Source: Cryptomeria japonica (taxonomy: Eukaryota > Streptophyta > Pinopsida > Cupressales > Cupressaceae). Taken from it: 64,000 nucleotides of DNA. Shown one piece after another: positions 23,818 to 36,262 of the stretch; position 1 is the stretch's first letter; the number at the start of each line of letters is the position of its first letter. Location of the stretch: positions 193,610,695-193,674,694 of the forward strand of contig NC_081415.1 in the NCBI RefSeq assembly GCF_030272615.1, read 5' to 3'. The notes beneath the pieces are model-generated. The model was not told the DNA's origin, did not search any database, and saw only the letters and a program-made list of their open reading frames with translations. Both the position numbers and the translations under genes were made by a program.

Positions 23818-23829
23818 GCTCTGATACCA
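23818..23829 (-). promoter_or_regulatory. Primer binding site of element D
   Basis: Minus strand TGGTATCAGAGC next to the right LTR. Confidence 0.85.
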
Positions 23830-23834
23830 ATTTT

Positions 23835-24449
23835 TGAACCCAAGGCAGGACTGAGAGGGAGTGGTTAATTAGTTCAAACAAAATAATTACTATAGCATAT
23901 AAATAATTAACCAATAACACATACCAACACATGAACACCAAGATTTATACATGGAAAACCTTAATAGGGAAAAACCATGGTGAGCACATGCCCACAAAAA
24001 TATATCCACTATAAATAAAATTATTACAAAGATAGAGAAAAATACTCCAGACTTGTACACCAAGGCTAATTGCTCATGGGACAAGATACAAAGAGGACTT
24101 GCAAAACCTGAAGCTAACTACACTCATGTCAAGATACAAAAATGATCTGAAAAGAAGGGCCTCTTGATCATGAATTTGTCCTTGAACTTTGTATCAAGCA
24201 ACCAAAATCAACACACACTCAACTCTGATCTCAATTGCCAATAGTATGTCTCAACTCTCTATCACAGTCTTCAACACAACTTGCATCAACAACAAATTCC
24301 AAACCCAAGCACTTCCAGAACAACCAACAGAACAACTGCACCAACAAAAACACAACAAAATAACTTTGTAATACAGACATTCCAGACCAAACCGAAACAA
24401 CAAGTTTGACATCAATGAAAACTAAAACAACATATCAACTCATACTTCA
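23835..24449 (-). repeat. 5' LTR of element D, internally deleted
   Basis: About 615 bp, colinear with both ends of 19587-20774 but lacking about 575 bp of the middle. The end near the primer site reads ACTCCCTCTCAGTCC on the sense strand, like the LTR ends of A, B, C and E. Confidence 0.8.
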
Positions 24450-24451
24450 AA

Positions 24452-24615
24452 CAAGTTTCCACATAAATTTGGTGTTATTTGTGTTTATGTATGCTTGATT
24501 CTTTCTTAGTTATTTTTATGATGCTTGGATAAGTTATGGATGGTCATTAATATTAATTAATTTGGAATTAGCATAAACTAATTCACCCCCTCTTAGTATA
24601 TATGTGTTCTTAACA
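24452..24615 (+). repeat. LTR of element E, right part
   Basis: Contains ACTAATTCACCCCCTCTTAG and ends TTCTTAACA, matching the terminal pattern of the LTRs of A-D read on the sense strand. Continues 18464-19581 across element D. Confidence 0.5.
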
Positions 24616-25205
24616 TCTTGAGCATTAAATGAAAGTTTTTAGCCTTTGTGGCACATCTATATTACACCTAATAAGTTATGCTTTAGACCTTCAACATATA
24701 AAACATCATATGTTTTAGTTTTCCGAATATCAAGACTTAAGGTATGCTTTCTAAATATCTTAGCAACAAAATTGTCTCCAAGTCTTACTCATCCACTATT
24801 CCACCTTTTCAGAACAACAAAATTGCTTTTATCTTCAATCATGTGGCCAGAACATCCACTATCAATGATCTATGAATTTATTTCACTCTATGGATGAAAA
24901 GCAGTCTATGCAATCATTGATTTTCCTAATTTTTGATCTTTTTAAATTATTTTCCACACCTTCTCAGATTCTTTCTTCGTATCAACAAATATGTTTTCTT
25001 TCCTGTCTTGCTTAGGAGCATTCACAAAACCACTTCTACAATATCGTGCTACATGTCCAAAATTATTGCACTTGTACCATATGAAATTGAAATCAAATAA
25101 AGGTGCAAACAATTTTTTTCTTACAAAATTGCTCCTTGTAAGGATCATTCTTCATTCTATTGACTTATGACCAAATTGATTGCAATTAAAATAGGTACTA
25201 GATGT
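24616..25205 (-). pseudogene. Copia gag zinc knuckle and protease fragment
   Basis: Minus-strand translation gives two knuckles, the first NCNQFGHKS with its start changed, the second YKCNNFGHVARYC with its first Cys changed. They are followed by the protease box IIDSGCSGHMIEDKS and VLYVEGLKHNLL. Two frames are used, with stops. It is a remnant of a further Copia element, with no LTR recognised next to it. Confidence 0.75.
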
Positions 25206-27554
25206 AATGCTTCACCAAGGAACCCTAGAGTATAAAAGAAAAATATATAAGAAATGCATGGAATTTTTTTAGGTATCATCATACATTACATATACAAGTA
25301 TAACACTCAACCTCAAGATAAGGTCAGCTATATGTTAACCAACTATGCCCGTGCAAAAGTTTAAACTCATGGAACTCCACCCAAGATAACTCAAGTCACC
25401 TCTAAGGGTTCCTTGATGTTGCTACCTTAGCAACACATCCAAGATTGGATCACCAACATATGACCTACTAGGAGATGACTAAATCAACGTCCAAAACTAA
25501 ACCAACATGTCTATGTTCATTTTAAAACACCAATTAGAATATTCTTACGATAACATAATGATACATCAAAAATAGAAAAGCATATGAGGTCATACATCAT
25601 GTCTAATTCCAACAAAGGTGCACATAAAGAAATACTAATACATATTCAATAATAATATTTACATCCATCTTCAATTGGAGTATTTCAACACATACAATAT
25701 CAATGATATAATACATGTTCCAAAATACAAATGATCACATCATACAAGAAAGAGAAGAGAATGAGAAGAACCTAGTGTCGAGGAAGGATGTGAAATCCAT
25801 CGAGTCAATCATGAGACAAGTCCTCTGATCCCCAACTATGGTTGGAAATGTCACCTGACCATGTGGTACCCTCAGGTCCACCCTATTGTGCTCATGGAGA
25901 TGTCACATGGCCTAGATAGACATACAAGTATGCAAGGGAGAGCAATCTGTTTACATAAGATCCAATCCTAGAGCAAATACTCAACATGAAAATAATACCC
26001 AATCAAGAGTTATAAAGCCACAACAAGATGAAAATGCCAACAAAGCATCACTCACATCAATGAGCAATAAACAAGAGAGAGTTCCCAAGAAAAAATAAGT
26101 AGAGTACCAAAAGAAAGAGGAACCATACTCAATCAACAACAAAAAAGGCAAGGAGGCACCCACAAGAGCAACACCAAATTGGCCATACATCATTTATCAC
26201 AAAGAGATAACTAAAAGATCAAGCAACAGTAAATCCATAGGGTGCACTCAACTATTAGGACCTACATACTAGAGTTCTAGTGTAGGGAGTGTCATCATGT
26301 GTGCTCATGAGGACACACCACACTAAATCAAGAATTCTCTCATACAAATGAGAATGATGACCATGCAAGTCCAATTGCTACATGTGTGTGCATGTCTCTT
26401 CGAACAAGTCCCAATCGCTTCATGTGTGGGCATTCCTTCCCAAGTCATCCTTAGCTTCATACTAGCACTCAAGGCATGCTTGGGGAACCAATTATCTTAA
26501 TTAATATTTTTTCTCAACCCAAGTTTATTATTATTTTATCACTAGATTAAAAAAATCCCCAATTGGATTACCAATTGTACCACTTACAGGTTAGGGACAC
26601 AATTGAGAGTCACTCCCTAAAATTAATTTAGTACCTAGAGCTAGGCTCTTCCCATTCAACTGAATGAGGAATAAATATAAAACACAATACCATGTGACTA
26701 GTCTCCACTATATCCATTGAGTTGGTGCAATTTGTCATGCAGACGGCCCAATTGAGGTATTCAATGGGGTAACCCTATGTCCTAAATGAAGGCTCATTTA
26801 ATTATTGACCAAGGATGTATCTTCAAAGATGGCACTAGCACTATATGTGCAACAAGGATTCTTAATCTCTATCATTGTGTGAAGTGATTAAAATATTCTA
26901 CTAAAAATATAAACAATAAACATGATCAATGCTGAAATGAGAAACTAACTGACACGTCAGTTGCTACGAGTTACTCTAGGAGTAACTCAATAGTTGTTGC
27001 GGGTACAACTTATCAAGATAACTAAACAAACAAAAAGTTTATTGCAACTAGGACTCCTAGCTACAACAATATCACCGAATATGAAATAACAACTGAAGAT
27101 TAAGAATAATTATTAATTGCATACATGAAACTAAATAACAATAAATAATGGAAAGAAGGAAGGAGTCTCACATTACCTCAAGTGGCCCTTGTTTGAATAA
27201 TGGAATCTTTGTGAAGAATAACAGTCACTTGAACTTACAAAACAACAATCATTCTATCCTTACTCATGCTTTGAACAACTAGATAATGATTACGTAGAAG
27301 ATCTAGCAATAACACAATCTATATTGTTTGTATTATGTATTCAACTAATAAGTACAAAAGTAGATTAATTTTTAACAACAAAAGAAGATTCAAACTGGAA
27401 AGACACTTTCCCACTTTAAAGCATTGAGAGAAAGCATGTCGTTAACTTCTTCCAACTGACTCTAGCCAAATGTTGGTTCTACCTAACACTGAGAGGACTT
27501 ATTCTAAGAAGAAAAATAGAGTAATAGACTAACACTATAAGAGTTTGTTTCATA
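25206..27554. repeat. Non-coding dispersed repeat, copy 2 (left part)
   Basis: No gene is supported. The stretch 25745-26690 aligns with 9120-9815. It is interrupted at 27554 by a LINE and appears to continue at 33659, 36441 and 44800 between later insertions. Confidence 0.5.
27540..27554. repeat. Target site duplication of LINE 1, left copy
   Basis: AGAGTTTGTTTCATA, repeated at 33644-33658 after the poly(A) tail. The 15-bp length is typical of LINE integration. Confidence 0.92.
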
Positions 27555-27653
27555 GAGCATTAGCGAGGAATGGCAAAGGCAGCAGACAAAGGGCTAAGAC
27601 CGACGGCTAGAGATACAGGCCTATGGGCTTGGGAGGTGGAGAAATAAATTCCC

Positions 27654-29102
27654 ATGGAGGCAATTAGGGATCGAGCAGCAAGGGAAGGTTGGTGTTCACC
27701 TACGACAGAGGGCACGATTTATTCTAAGCAAAGGGGGACAAGGCATGTGGCACAATTGGTTTTCAAAGGCGGCAGATGGGTGGACAAAGGGTTTTCATTT
27801 TATCAGGATCATAACCATCATGATCCATATTCTGGGTGCGGTCAAAGGCCAAGCCATTCCCAGGAGCCTTCCAAGGGTTGTGGGCATGCAAATCCTCAAC
27901 AAGAATCAAATCATAATTTCAAAAGCAGAAAGAGACATTGACAAAAGGCACCATTTAGAAATGTGCAAAGGTCTGAATGGCTTAACAATTGGTGCCATGA
28001 AATTAGGGTTTCCTTGAGTTTGGAGGAGGCATTGGTCGAAATTGAGGTATCGTAGGAAGTTAGAGAAGAGATAGAAATATTAAGCGATTTGGCATTCATC
28101 TGCAGGTTCATGGGCATCAGGTCGAGTAGGAAAGCAGTTAAAGATTGGATTGCACAAAACAATAAAACCAAGGTCATCCTTAAATTTATGCCGAATCAAT
28201 TTTTCATTGGAATTTTTGCAAATGAAGAAATCAAAAAAAGAATTGTGGGCACTGACATTTGGAACTTAGATAAATATCGTCTCTTCATGATGCCTTGGAA
28301 CTACAACTTTGACCCAACAAATTTCCAGCCATATAAGAAACCGTTGTGGATAAGACTACATAACCTTCCCCTAGAATACTGGTCCGAACAGTGTTTGGAA
28401 AAAATTGGTAGAACATTGGGCACACTTATCAATATTGATCTAGAGGCAATCGACAATGACTTGGGCAAATTCACGAGGATTAAGGTCACTGCAATCAAGA
28501 CCATTCCTGCATCGATAGGGCTTGTGGTGAATGGTGTTACATGGTGACAAATGATTGAGATTGAGGAGGATAAATGTTTTTGCTTGTACTGTAAGGCTAG
28601 GTCTCATTTTGAAAAGGACTGCAAGTCTATAGGTAGAACTAAAATGGTCTGGAAAGAAAAACATGCCACAGAGTTGACTGTCGCACGAAATGCACTCAAT
28701 GATTAATATTATGGACAAGAGATTCCATCACCTACACCTCCCCTTGAATAGGTTATGGTGCTCAAAACCGAAGGCTTGGTTGATGCTCAAAATAGGGCTG
28801 ATGATAGGATCATTATGGTGACTTGAGAGAAGGCAGGGAACTCGATGGAGAAAGTATGCAGATTGGAAATTGAGCCTGAGTCTGAGGATGAGAGAGATGA
28901 ATTGGACAATATTGACACCCGTTGCATATCCCAGTCTACTGTTTCCCTACTAAATCAGGGGAAGGTCGATAGTGCAAAGTGAAAAAAGGGTAGAAATCCT
29001 TCAAGGCAATTGAGAGAAGAGGAGGTTGCATCTAAAAGCTCCACCTATATCACAAAGTTCTTGAGTACCAAGGGAGGAAAAACCTCCCTTGGGAAACAAT
29101 GA
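27654..29102 (+). pseudogene. LINE 1 ORF1 (DUF4283-type RNA-binding protein)
   Basis: One frame of 483 codons from ATG 27654 to TGA 29100-29102, with premature stops at 27939, 28053, 28545, 28703, 28749, 28824 and 28980. The middle has FICRFMGIRSSRKAVKDW, KFMPNQFFIGIF and LFMMPWNYNFDP, the DUF4283 fold of plant LINE ORF1. The knuckle CFCLYCKARSHFEKDC follows at about 28570-28620. The final TGA overlaps the ORF2 ATG (29099-29101) as ATGA, which fits termination-reinitiation. It would bind the LINE RNA. Confidence 0.85.
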
Positions 29103-32100
29103 AGATTATGACTTGGAATGTCAGGGGCTTAAAGGCCCCTAACAAACGATGCCTCATCAGGAGGCACCTGCAACCTTACCCTAGCGATCTCATCCTGCTA
29201 AGAAACAAAACTCTCTATTGTTGAAGGCAAAAAGTTTGAAAGGTATTGTTGTCTGTGGAAAGACATCTTTTTTGACTCCTTTGGTAGATCAGGTGGTCTA
29301 GGTTTCTTTGGAAGGATAAGTTTGTCTATCATGATATCCCACTATGGCAGGAATTGGTGTGCAACTAAGGTTACTGATCTCATAAATAGTGTTACATTTA
29401 CATTGATCAATATTTATGGCCCTACAAGCACAGAGGAAAAGCAGAATCTTTGGCACACAATTCTAGATTTTATTAGGTCAAACTCAGACTTGACAATTTT
29501 AGGTGGCAATTTTAATGCAAACACTAATTTAACTGAGAAGAGCGGGGGATCGAGATGGGTGACTTAGACTCTATGATTTCAAAGATTTTTTGGTGGCCTC
29601 CAAACGAATTGACTATCCTACAGGAAATGGTATTTTCACCTTGACAAACAAGCATAAAGATTTTACTGCGATTGTTGAATGACTTGATAGATTCCTAATT
29701 TCTCTTGACTGGTTTCTGAGGATGTTGGGCATTGAAGCCCAAATCTTGCCCCTCAGTGGTTCTGATCACTTCCCTATGGAGCTAAATATTGCACCTAGCT
29801 CTTTGAGACCGACTTTACCTTATAAAATTTTGTCCATGTGCTGGGATGATAAGGATCTGCCCTCATTACTAGAACAGTGGTGGAGCGGATTGAGGATAGG
29901 TGGCTCTCCCAGTTTCAAAATGGTAAAAAAACTATAGTACATTAAAATGAAGGTACCGAATTGGAATAAAACATGCTTTCTTAACATCTTTTAGGAAAAA
30001 TACCGACTTGAGGATAAACTCATGCAATTGAATGAATTGGTTATCAAGAATGGTATTGGATGTGAGGAATTTGAGTTGGAAAGGAGATTAAAGGGAGAGC
30101 TGGCTGAAGTTTTGAAACGTGAAGAGCTATATTGGTGGGACAAAGCTAGGGAATTGTGTCTTAGGGATGGTGATGCCAACACAAAATTCTTTCACTCCTT
30201 AGTACAGGTGCATTGGGCATCCAATAAGATTGAAAAAACCTTGGACGATACTGGTAATTTGGTGGAAGGCTTCGATGATATTGGAAAGGTGGATTTATCC
30301 TTTTTCCAAAACTTGCTTGGAGGAGAGAAATGATTGTCAAATCATGGAGGCATATTGGATCATTTACCCTAACTTATCAACAAGAGGATAATTCCATGCT
30401 ATGCAAACGAATCACCATAGAGGAAGTTAAAACTGTAGAGTTTCAAATCTACCCCGACAAGGCCCTTGGTCCGGATGGGTTCACAACTCATTTTTTTCAG
30501 AATTGTTGGCATTTCCAGGGAACTGAAATATGGCAGTTGGTTGAAGACTTCCATAAGTCTAAGCGGTATGTGAAAGATATTAATAATACCATGATTGCAC
30601 TAATTCCAAAAAATAGGATTGCTTGTCTTTCAATGATTACATGCCAATCTCCCTCTGTAACACCATATATAAAATCATTGCCAAAGTGCTTTCAAATAGA
30701 CTTAGAAAGATCTTGGGGAAGATCATTGGAAAGGAGAAAAGTGGATTCATGCCAAACAAAGATATCATTGATGGAATCATTCTAACCAACGAAATTGCAT
30801 ATTCATTAAAGGTTGAAAAGAGGCCAGGCATGATTATTAAATTGGATGTTTCTAAAGCCTATGACAGGGTTTCTTGGAATTTTTTGGATGAAGTTATGCA
30901 TAAAATGGGATTTTGTGATAACTGGTCGAAACTCATGAAATTTTGTATCTCCTCAATCAGATTTTCGGTCTCTGTTAATGGGGGCCTATACAGTTTCTTC
31001 CATGCTTCCAACGGTATTTGACAGGGAGACCCAATATCTCCATTTTTGTTTGTTATCATGGAAGAGGCTTTGGGTTACGTGATCAAGAGCCACTCTCAAA
31101 GATTGGAATGGAAGGGAATCAGTATAGGCAACAGCTGTGATCCCATCACTCACACTTAGTTTGTCGATGACACAACACTTTTTGGGGAAGCCACCATCCA
31201 GGAGGCAAAATGTATAAGGAAAACCTTATTGGACTATGAATGCCAATTAGGGTAGCAAATGAATAAAGGAAAATCTCAGATTTTCTTTATAAACATCAAA
31301 ATGGATGAACAAATGTTAATTACCAACATACTATAATTCATTATCAATGAGCTTTTGGCTAAAATTTTGGGAGTTCAGGTTTTTTATGATATTAATGCAA
31401 CTAGATATTGGAAGGAGATTATGGAGCGAATAAGGAACAAATCTTTATCATGATGACATAATGGCTCACCTTACACGGTCATATTACTATGGAAACATTG
31501 ATGCTCTTTGTTGTTCCTATCTACAATATGTCTTGTATGGAATTAATGAACAAGGTAGGGAAAGAGATGGAGAGAACCCTTAAGAATTTTTTGTGGGAAA
31601 GATCGAAAAAGGTCAGAAAGACCCACTTAATTAACTAGGATACTATTTGCAAAAGTAAGGAAGTTGGTGGGGTTGGGATTAGGCATCTCAGGAGACAAAA
31701 TTTGTCACTGGGTGAAAAAATCATTTGGAAAATGTATTCGCAGCCCCATAAACAATGGTGCCAGGTCATGTAGTCTAAATACCTAGATTGCGATGACCAT
31801 AAATGAATCCTTACAAGCCCAAGACAATGTGGTGGCTCAACGACTTGGAGATTCATGAACTCTTGTAAACACCTTATCAACAATCATCTTACTTGGAATA
31901 TTGGGAATGAAATGTATGTTGACTTCTAGAGGGATTCTTGGGATGGGCATGAAAGCCTTGTTGACATTCTTCATTTATATGACTTCATTCCTCAATTAAC
32001 AAAAACTTTCAGATCTAGAGTATGTGACTACGTGGTTCGGAATGAGTCAAATTTGGGCAGTGAATACAAATGGATGGATGTGGCCAAACTACCTTTGTCT

Positions 32101-33293
32101 GGGGATATAATTGGAGCACTCAGTTTAGAGTTTGGAAAAAGATCTTGTAAAATCAATAACAAGATGGATGTTATAGTGTGGTGTGGAGCCAAAAGCGGAG
32201 GGTATTCCACCAAACTTAGCAATGCTATTCAGGTAACCATCGAGGAGTGCAAGGACTAGTTTTGCTCCTTATGCTAGCATAGGATGATGTTGCCTAAAAT
32301 AGGGGCATTCCTTTGGGTCGTCCTCCACTATAAATTTTTAACAGTCGAGAATCTGTGTAGGATTGGGTTCCATGGCCCTTCGCAATGCTACATATGTGAA
32401 TGCAGTGAGGAGTGTGTGGACCATGTCTTCATGACATGTCAGGTGGCGGATGCCTATTGGGACTGGTTAATGGTGACTTTTCAATGGCAGAGCCCAAGGC
32501 AAGATAACTTAAAAGAATTTTTAATAAGCTAGCCTTCTACTGGCACACAGAACTACTGGTCAAGTTTGTGGATGCCTGCCCCCTCCTTGATCATCTGGCA
32601 TATTTGGAAAGAGAGAAACAAAAGAGTTTTCAAAGGCCAGGCCTGTAACAATGACCATCTCATCCACATTATACAAGAGGCCATTATTGAAACACCTAAT
32701 AATAGGACAACCATTAAGAAGAAGGTGTTATTTTCAAAGTGGGATAAGGATATCCAAAAACAATGGCCTAAGCTGAAATGTCCTCCATGCTTGCTAGTTA
32801 GGTGCAAGGTCAATCAGGTGGAGGTGAATGGAGATATCCAAAGGCCTTTAGATGGAAGCTCAACTTTGACGGTGTTGTCAAAGGCAATCTAGGTAGAGGT
32901 GGGGCCAGTTGCGTCATCAGGGACTATGAAGGGAATTTTATACGAGGAGCTTCCAAAAAGTTAATGGAGTGCACCAACAATGAGGCTAAGATGGAATCCT
33001 TATCCGGTATTGAGCTCTGATTGAAACTCAATATGCATGGTGTCAAAATTGAGGGAGATTCCCTCCTCTACATCAAAGCAATTTCTTCTGGTGGTACTCC
33101 AAATTAGCACTTGATAAAATGGGTGGATTACATCAAAGGCTTGTTGGACCAATTAGGCGATATCTCATTGAACCATATATATTGGGAGGCCAATTAGGCA
33201 ACTGACTATGTGGATAATCAAGTGGTTGTACAGGACATGGTGATCCTGGAAGACTCGGATCCCAAGGTATGGTTGGGTCTCCCAACACATTAA
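29099..33293 (+). pseudogene. LINE 1 ORF2: endonuclease, reverse transcriptase, RNase H
   Basis: ATG at 29099 opens MKIMTWNVRGLKAPNK, the start of the AP-type endonuclease. The QETK box is lost to an apparent 2-bp deletion near 29200. GGDFNA reads GGNFNA (about 29504), and SDHFPME is present at about 29760. Reverse transcriptase follows: KALGPDGF, SGFMPNKDIIDGI, KLDVSKAYDRVSW and FVDDTTLF, with the catalytic Asp pair retained (about 31159). A zinc-ribbon region (CYICECSEECVDHVF, about 32388) and RNase H (LNFDGV, CTNNEAKMES, IEGDSLLY) end the protein. Many stops and shifts. The length of about 1,400 codons is usual for plant L1. Confidence 0.88.
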
Positions 33294-33643
33294 TATGGAG
33301 ATGGGAATTGAGGCTTAGGGCACTTGATGGGGTTGTTGTGGATAGACGGTTTTCACCAGGCCTTGTTGATTTCGCCATTGTTCTTTGGTTGCCCCTGCAT
33401 GCTGGCAACATGTGGCATTTGTGAGCTTTTCATTGGGGCCAGTTGGGTGAATGATTGATTTCTAGCATCGCTTCTTGGGTTGTTGATTGTGGGCTGGGAT
33501 TGTTATGGTTAGCCCTATGTTATTTACATAGGTGATGCTCTGGGTGTTGCATTGGGGAACTACTTTAATTTTGTTTTCTATTGTTTCTCTGCATTGTACA
33601 TGGGTGCTACCCCCTTGGTAGCACTTATAAAAAAAAAAAAAAA

Positions 33644-33658
33644 AGAGTTTGTTTCATA
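33644..33658. repeat. Target site duplication of LINE 1, right copy
   Basis: AGAGTTTGTTTCATA directly after the A-run, identical to 27540-27554. Confidence 0.92.
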
Positions 33659-34226
33659 AAAAACTCTCTTATTGAGCAATGATACAAAACTAGGAACATG
33701 ATTGCTTCATTAATTCAAGATTAATGATGCACAACTTCATCGGTTTTCATGATGCATTATCTTCTCAATGCCCTCTAGAAAGATAGAGTTACATGGACTC
33801 CCCTTCAACTAGACTCTCCTCTTCCATATTTGTTGCTCCCACATGTGCTGATAGAGTTCCATCTCCTTCAACTATGAATGGAACCGAGATATGTCAACTA
33901 AAACTAGTTCATGCTTCTTGCTACATGTTAGTTCCAATAATAAAAATAATCTTTATAAATTAACATTCATAATATTTAACATGTCATCCATTAAAACCCA
34001 TTGCATATCCATGTTAATATGTACCATATGTATATATTATAATTAGTAATAATATGGTTCTAAGGATGATTAAAGCATATAATAAGCCCAATGATAATAT
34101 AGTAAAAAGTCTATTAAATTAGTAGGAAACTAAGAGATCTCAAGATATTAACAAGCCTCATCACCATTATTCACTTGCTATAATCTCAATAACATCAATT
34201 TAATTAAAAATGCTAAATATCTTTTA
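33659..34226. other. Host DNA between two LINEs
   Basis: AT-rich and without a supported gene. Probably the continuation of the dispersed repeat at 25206-27554. Confidence 0.5.
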
Positions 34227-34227
34227 A

Positions 34228-34403
34228 ATAACTATGTTAGCATTAGTATAACTCATACCTTTAGAGAAGGCAATAAGGTTGCGGATATCTTAGCCAATGA
34301 AGGGGTCAATTTGGAGAAGGATGTCAAATACATTGGAGAAACTCACATTAAAAGGGAGGTTAAAGAGCAATTATACTTTGATTGCATCAATGGGTCAAGT
34401 TAA
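34228..34403 (+). pseudogene. LINE RNase H C-terminus
   Basis: Open frame reading THTFREGNKVADILANEGV, the conserved end of plant LINE RNase H, closing at TAA 34401-34403. It is cut at its 5' end by truncation. Confidence 0.8.
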
Positions 34404-34459
34404 TCTCATGATTACTTTCTGGGGAATGATTTTTTTGGGGGCGGATTAACTGTCAGATT

Positions 34460-36262
34460 ATGAGTGTTTTTTTGCATCATTTCCAAGATCATATGTGTGC
34501 GAAAGATTATAGTAAGAATCATTGGGTTTGTGTGGACATAAGTAGCAATTTCAAAACAATGAAAGAGTCTTTACACGGGAATTCCAGATATAACAAGTTT
34601 TCAGAGTCTTATCTACAGATTGTGAACTGCAGCAGTGGGTATCTTTACTTGGAGCTCAGAATGGGTGGTAACCTAAATATGAACGAGCCTCCAAGATGTG
34701 AAAATTGGAATAGTGAACAAAAGGTCTGGAGAAGGCTCCATAGATACGGCTTCACTAACTATATGGAAAAGCTTCACGGAAGCAGAAATTCTATGTCTTA
34801 TGGTTTTGCTAAAAGCTGGAGTAACAATAGAGTCACCCTGTTTGGGGAGATTTAGGAAATTGATGAAAGAATGGTTGCAAAGGTCATGGGTCTCCAGACG
34901 GAGGGGACTAAATTCTACAAGGATTGGAAGTATGCAACTGAAGCTTTCAAAAACTTCCCGAAGTCAGAGGATGAGAAGGGCAAGCTTGTGAAGAAGGACA
35001 ACATCTCCTACTACACTCTCCAGCAGATAAAGCCTTTCTAGCAAAAAGTTCTAAGGGTTTTAATGGAGTATTTGACTATGGATGGCAGATTTACAAAAAT
35101 TTATAACTATCATTTCGCTATTCTGAACCATTTCCATCATGGGACTAAAATATCCCTGCCCTTCTATTTAGCATCCTCTCTAAATGAGAGCCTTGCAAAC
35201 CATGCTAAAAATCCTAACTCTTACCCTTTAGCCCACCAGGGGCTCATATTGCTAATATATGAACATATAAAGGATAAGGCTAGGGCAACCAAGGGTGACC
35301 CTTTGATCATTAATGCTCATATCTCTGAGAGCTACAAAGACTCTGACTCGAATGCAAATCAGCCCAACACCCCTACCCACAAAAAAAGGAAAGCTGAAAC
35401 AGAGCATGAGGAAAAGGAGGTGCATTGTGATGAAGAAGAGGAAAAGGATAAGTACATTGATATTGAAATGGAGCAAAATAAGGATGATAACTATGGTGAA
35501 GGGGAGGAAGGGGGTAATTCTAAAAACCCTCACTCTAACACTAAGGGCTCAGAAAGTGAGAATGTTGCTCTGAATCCTAAGGAGTATGACAACCCTAACT
35601 TTGAGGAGACTGAACAGGGAAAGGACTCGGCGAACACCATCTTGGAAAACCCCAGTAACTGCACTTTGGAATCCTTCAATTTCCAGAAATGGGTTGTCGA
35701 AAACATCGCTAGTATGCAAGGTAAGCAAAGGGAGCTGGAAGATAAGATTAATAAGCTGATGAAGAATTCTGACTCTGGGTAACAGAATGAGGATATGGAA
35801 AATAGTGAAGCTAAGGAGGAAATGGAGATGGAGGATTGGTTGGAGAAAGATTTGATCAAAGGGAACCTGAAACATTTGGAGGATGTTATTAGAACTCTGA
35901 AAGAGCAGGTGGAGGAGGACAAAGACAACATCAACACCCAGATCGCCCATAATGAGAAGGCTTTGAAAAGCCTCATGAACCAAAGCCTCTAGGTCCTTAA
36001 AGTTTCTTCCCAGAATATGAATGCTTTGGTGGATCATTTGGAAATGAAAAATCAGGATAAGAACCTGGTAATTATAGAAGATGTTCCAACCTCCAGCCCC
36101 ACCCACCAGAACCCTAGACGCAGAACTAGGTAGACCACTATTGGGAAGGACACCAAAATGAAAGAGAGCCAGTTGGGACAGGAAAACAACGACCTGAGGG
36201 AAGCAACCAAGGCGATGATGCTCTTGGTACAAAATGCTGAGGAAACTATGAAGAGTTTTTAA
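34460..36262 (+). pseudogene. Extra LINE ORF of about 600 codons, unknown function
   Basis: One frame from ATG 34460 to TAA 36260-36262 with five premature stops (about 34853, 35039, 35780, 35990 and 36131). The N-terminal 240 residues look globular, with VTLFGEI then EIDERMVAKVMGLQTEG and YHFAILNHFHHGTKISLPF. The middle (about residues 290-400) is very acidic (Glu/Asp/Asn runs) after a KKRK cluster. The C-terminus is Lys/Glu/Leu-rich coiled coil. A G-x-I-GL-x-x-G signature recalls VHGEF to GLPSTG in ORF2 of element A and gag-like domains of plant transposons; that link is weak. No enzyme motif was seen. Confidence 0.65.

Larger units (their letters stand above)
19582..24451 (-). mobile_element. 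Element D: Copia element with gag and RT-RNase H, integrase missing
   Basis: Direct repeats at 19587-20774 and 23835-24449 flank a minus-strand interior with a gag piece, then reverse transcriptase and RNase H. CAAGT at 19577-19581 and 24452-24456 is a candidate target duplication. Gag passes almost directly into reverse transcriptase, so protease and integrase appear deleted. It lies within the LTR of E. Confidence 0.8.
27555..33643 (+). mobile_element. LINE 1: full-length L1-type non-LTR retrotransposon with RNase H
   Basis: About 6.1 kb with a 5' leader, two overlapping ORFs, a 3' UTR (33294-33626) and an A-run (about 33629-33643), flanked by a perfect 15-bp duplication. ORF2 has endonuclease, reverse transcriptase, a zinc-ribbon region and a plant-type RNase H. 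Both ORFs have several stops, so the copy is dead although its ends are intact. Confidence 0.93.

Noticed and set aside
27654-33293. LINE 1 as a currently active element
   Set aside because: Many stops in both ORFs and damaged endonuclease boxes, despite intact ends and duplication.
35252-36232. Minus-strand ORFs of 93-227 aa under the extra LINE ORF
   Set aside because: Reverse-strand reading of an acidic, Glu-rich frame gives Leu/Phe/Ser-rich shadows; the plus-strand frame spans all of them.
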